From CALARM01 sp964431735 (GTDB lineage Bacteria > Vulcanimicrobiota > SpSt-956 > JAKJGF01), in NCBI GenBank assembly GCA_964431735.1, contig CAYSLJ010000189.1:1-13314 (forward strand): a DNA stretch of 13,314 nucleotides. The letters are read 5' to 3'. Positions 13,104 to 13,314 of the stretch are shown piece by piece. Every line of letters begins with the position of its first letter. Positions within the stretch are counted from its first letter, which is position 1. Under the pieces are notes generated by a model that saw nothing but the letters and a program-made list of their open reading frames with translations, was not told where the DNA came from and did no database searches. The position numbers and the translations under genes were made by a program.

Positions 13104-13313
13104 AGGGTAATTATTGTCCCAACAATTTGCCGGAGTTATTTTTCTTAAAGTCCTAATTACCGCTCCAGATAAGTTCATACCCGTTTCTAAAACATGTCCC
13201 TGTCCGAACTCTTCCGGAAAAGATATGATCCTGTTACGTGGCAAACTGGTTTTGCAGATTGTTAATATTTTGCGTCTATATAATTTATAACTCTCTTTTA
13301 ATACGGCATATCT
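13083..13313 (-). pseudogene. Possible truncated remnant, faintly AraC N-terminal-like
   Basis: An open frame of 76 codons enters from the window edge on the minus strand and ends at a TGA inside the heptamer array (13083-13085). It encodes ISFPEEFGQGHVLETGMNL followed by SGAVI. The FPEEFGxG...GM pattern recalls the N-terminal part of some AraC-type regulators, but no helix-turn-helix follows. If real, the gene is cut short at or near the repeat. It may equally be chance, since the recognition is weak. Confidence 0.22.
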
Positions 13314-13314
13314 T

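Larger units (their letters stand above)
12989..13314. other. 326-bp right edge without a clear complete gene
   Basis: The pseudokinase gene ends at 12988 with no obvious intrinsic terminator. The only marked structures are the palindromic heptamer array and, on the minus strand, an open frame without a visible start that may be a gene remnant. Confidence 0.5.

Overview
The window is an AT-rich bacterial chromosome segment with compact genes, Shine-Dalgarno led starts (GGAGG/AAGGAG) and unusually repeat-rich intergenic gaps. Hanks-type Ser/Thr kinases, a PAS/GAF sensor kinase, a proteasome-like Ntn-hydrolase pair and a fused homocysteine methyltransferase/MTHFR suggest an uncultivated or little-studied lineage. 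No marker gene in the window fixes the phylum, and I do not assign one.

Layout. (1) 150-1289 (+): AI-2E-type membrane permease, behind a good sigma70 promoter and a 54-bp element at the window edge. (2) Six genes on the minus strand, read from 8057 down to 1350: Ser/Thr kinase-PAS-GAF protein, SAM methyltransferase, membrane-anchored TPR protein, two overlapping proteasome-like paralogues, and signal peptide peptidase SppA with its own promoter. A heptamer hairpin separates SppA from the convergent permease. (3) 8058-8641: a 584-bp divergent control region holding a second, perfect copy of the 54-bp element, a third diverged copy on the other strand, two heptamer arrays and a folded leader. 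(4) 8642-10480 (+): bifunctional homocysteine S-methyltransferase/methylenetetrahydrofolate reductase with a terminator. (5) 10895-12988 (+): a protein with two kinase-fold domains, both lacking the catalytic Asp. (6) 12989-13314: a palindromic heptamer array and a possible gene remnant.

How the parts may fit. The minus-strand run links a cytosolic kinase with PAS and GAF sensor domains to proteolysis: a proteasome-like pair in which one subunit keeps the Thr/Asp/Lys/Ser residues and its partner has lost them, followed by SppA. This is an inference from gene order; the gaps of 61-162 bp do not prove one transcript. The dual pseudokinase downstream could be a scaffold or regulator of related kinases. 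The permease and the methionine-pathway gene share an upstream element at exactly the same distance from their -10 boxes, which suggests co-regulation or duplicated promoters.

Most heptamer arrays have a 7-nt period. They lie outside the recognised genes, often next to gene ends, and several form near-perfect hairpins. The strongest candidates for something undescribed are the Ntn-hydrolase pair (2619-4753), the dual pseudokinase, and the 54-bp promoter element.
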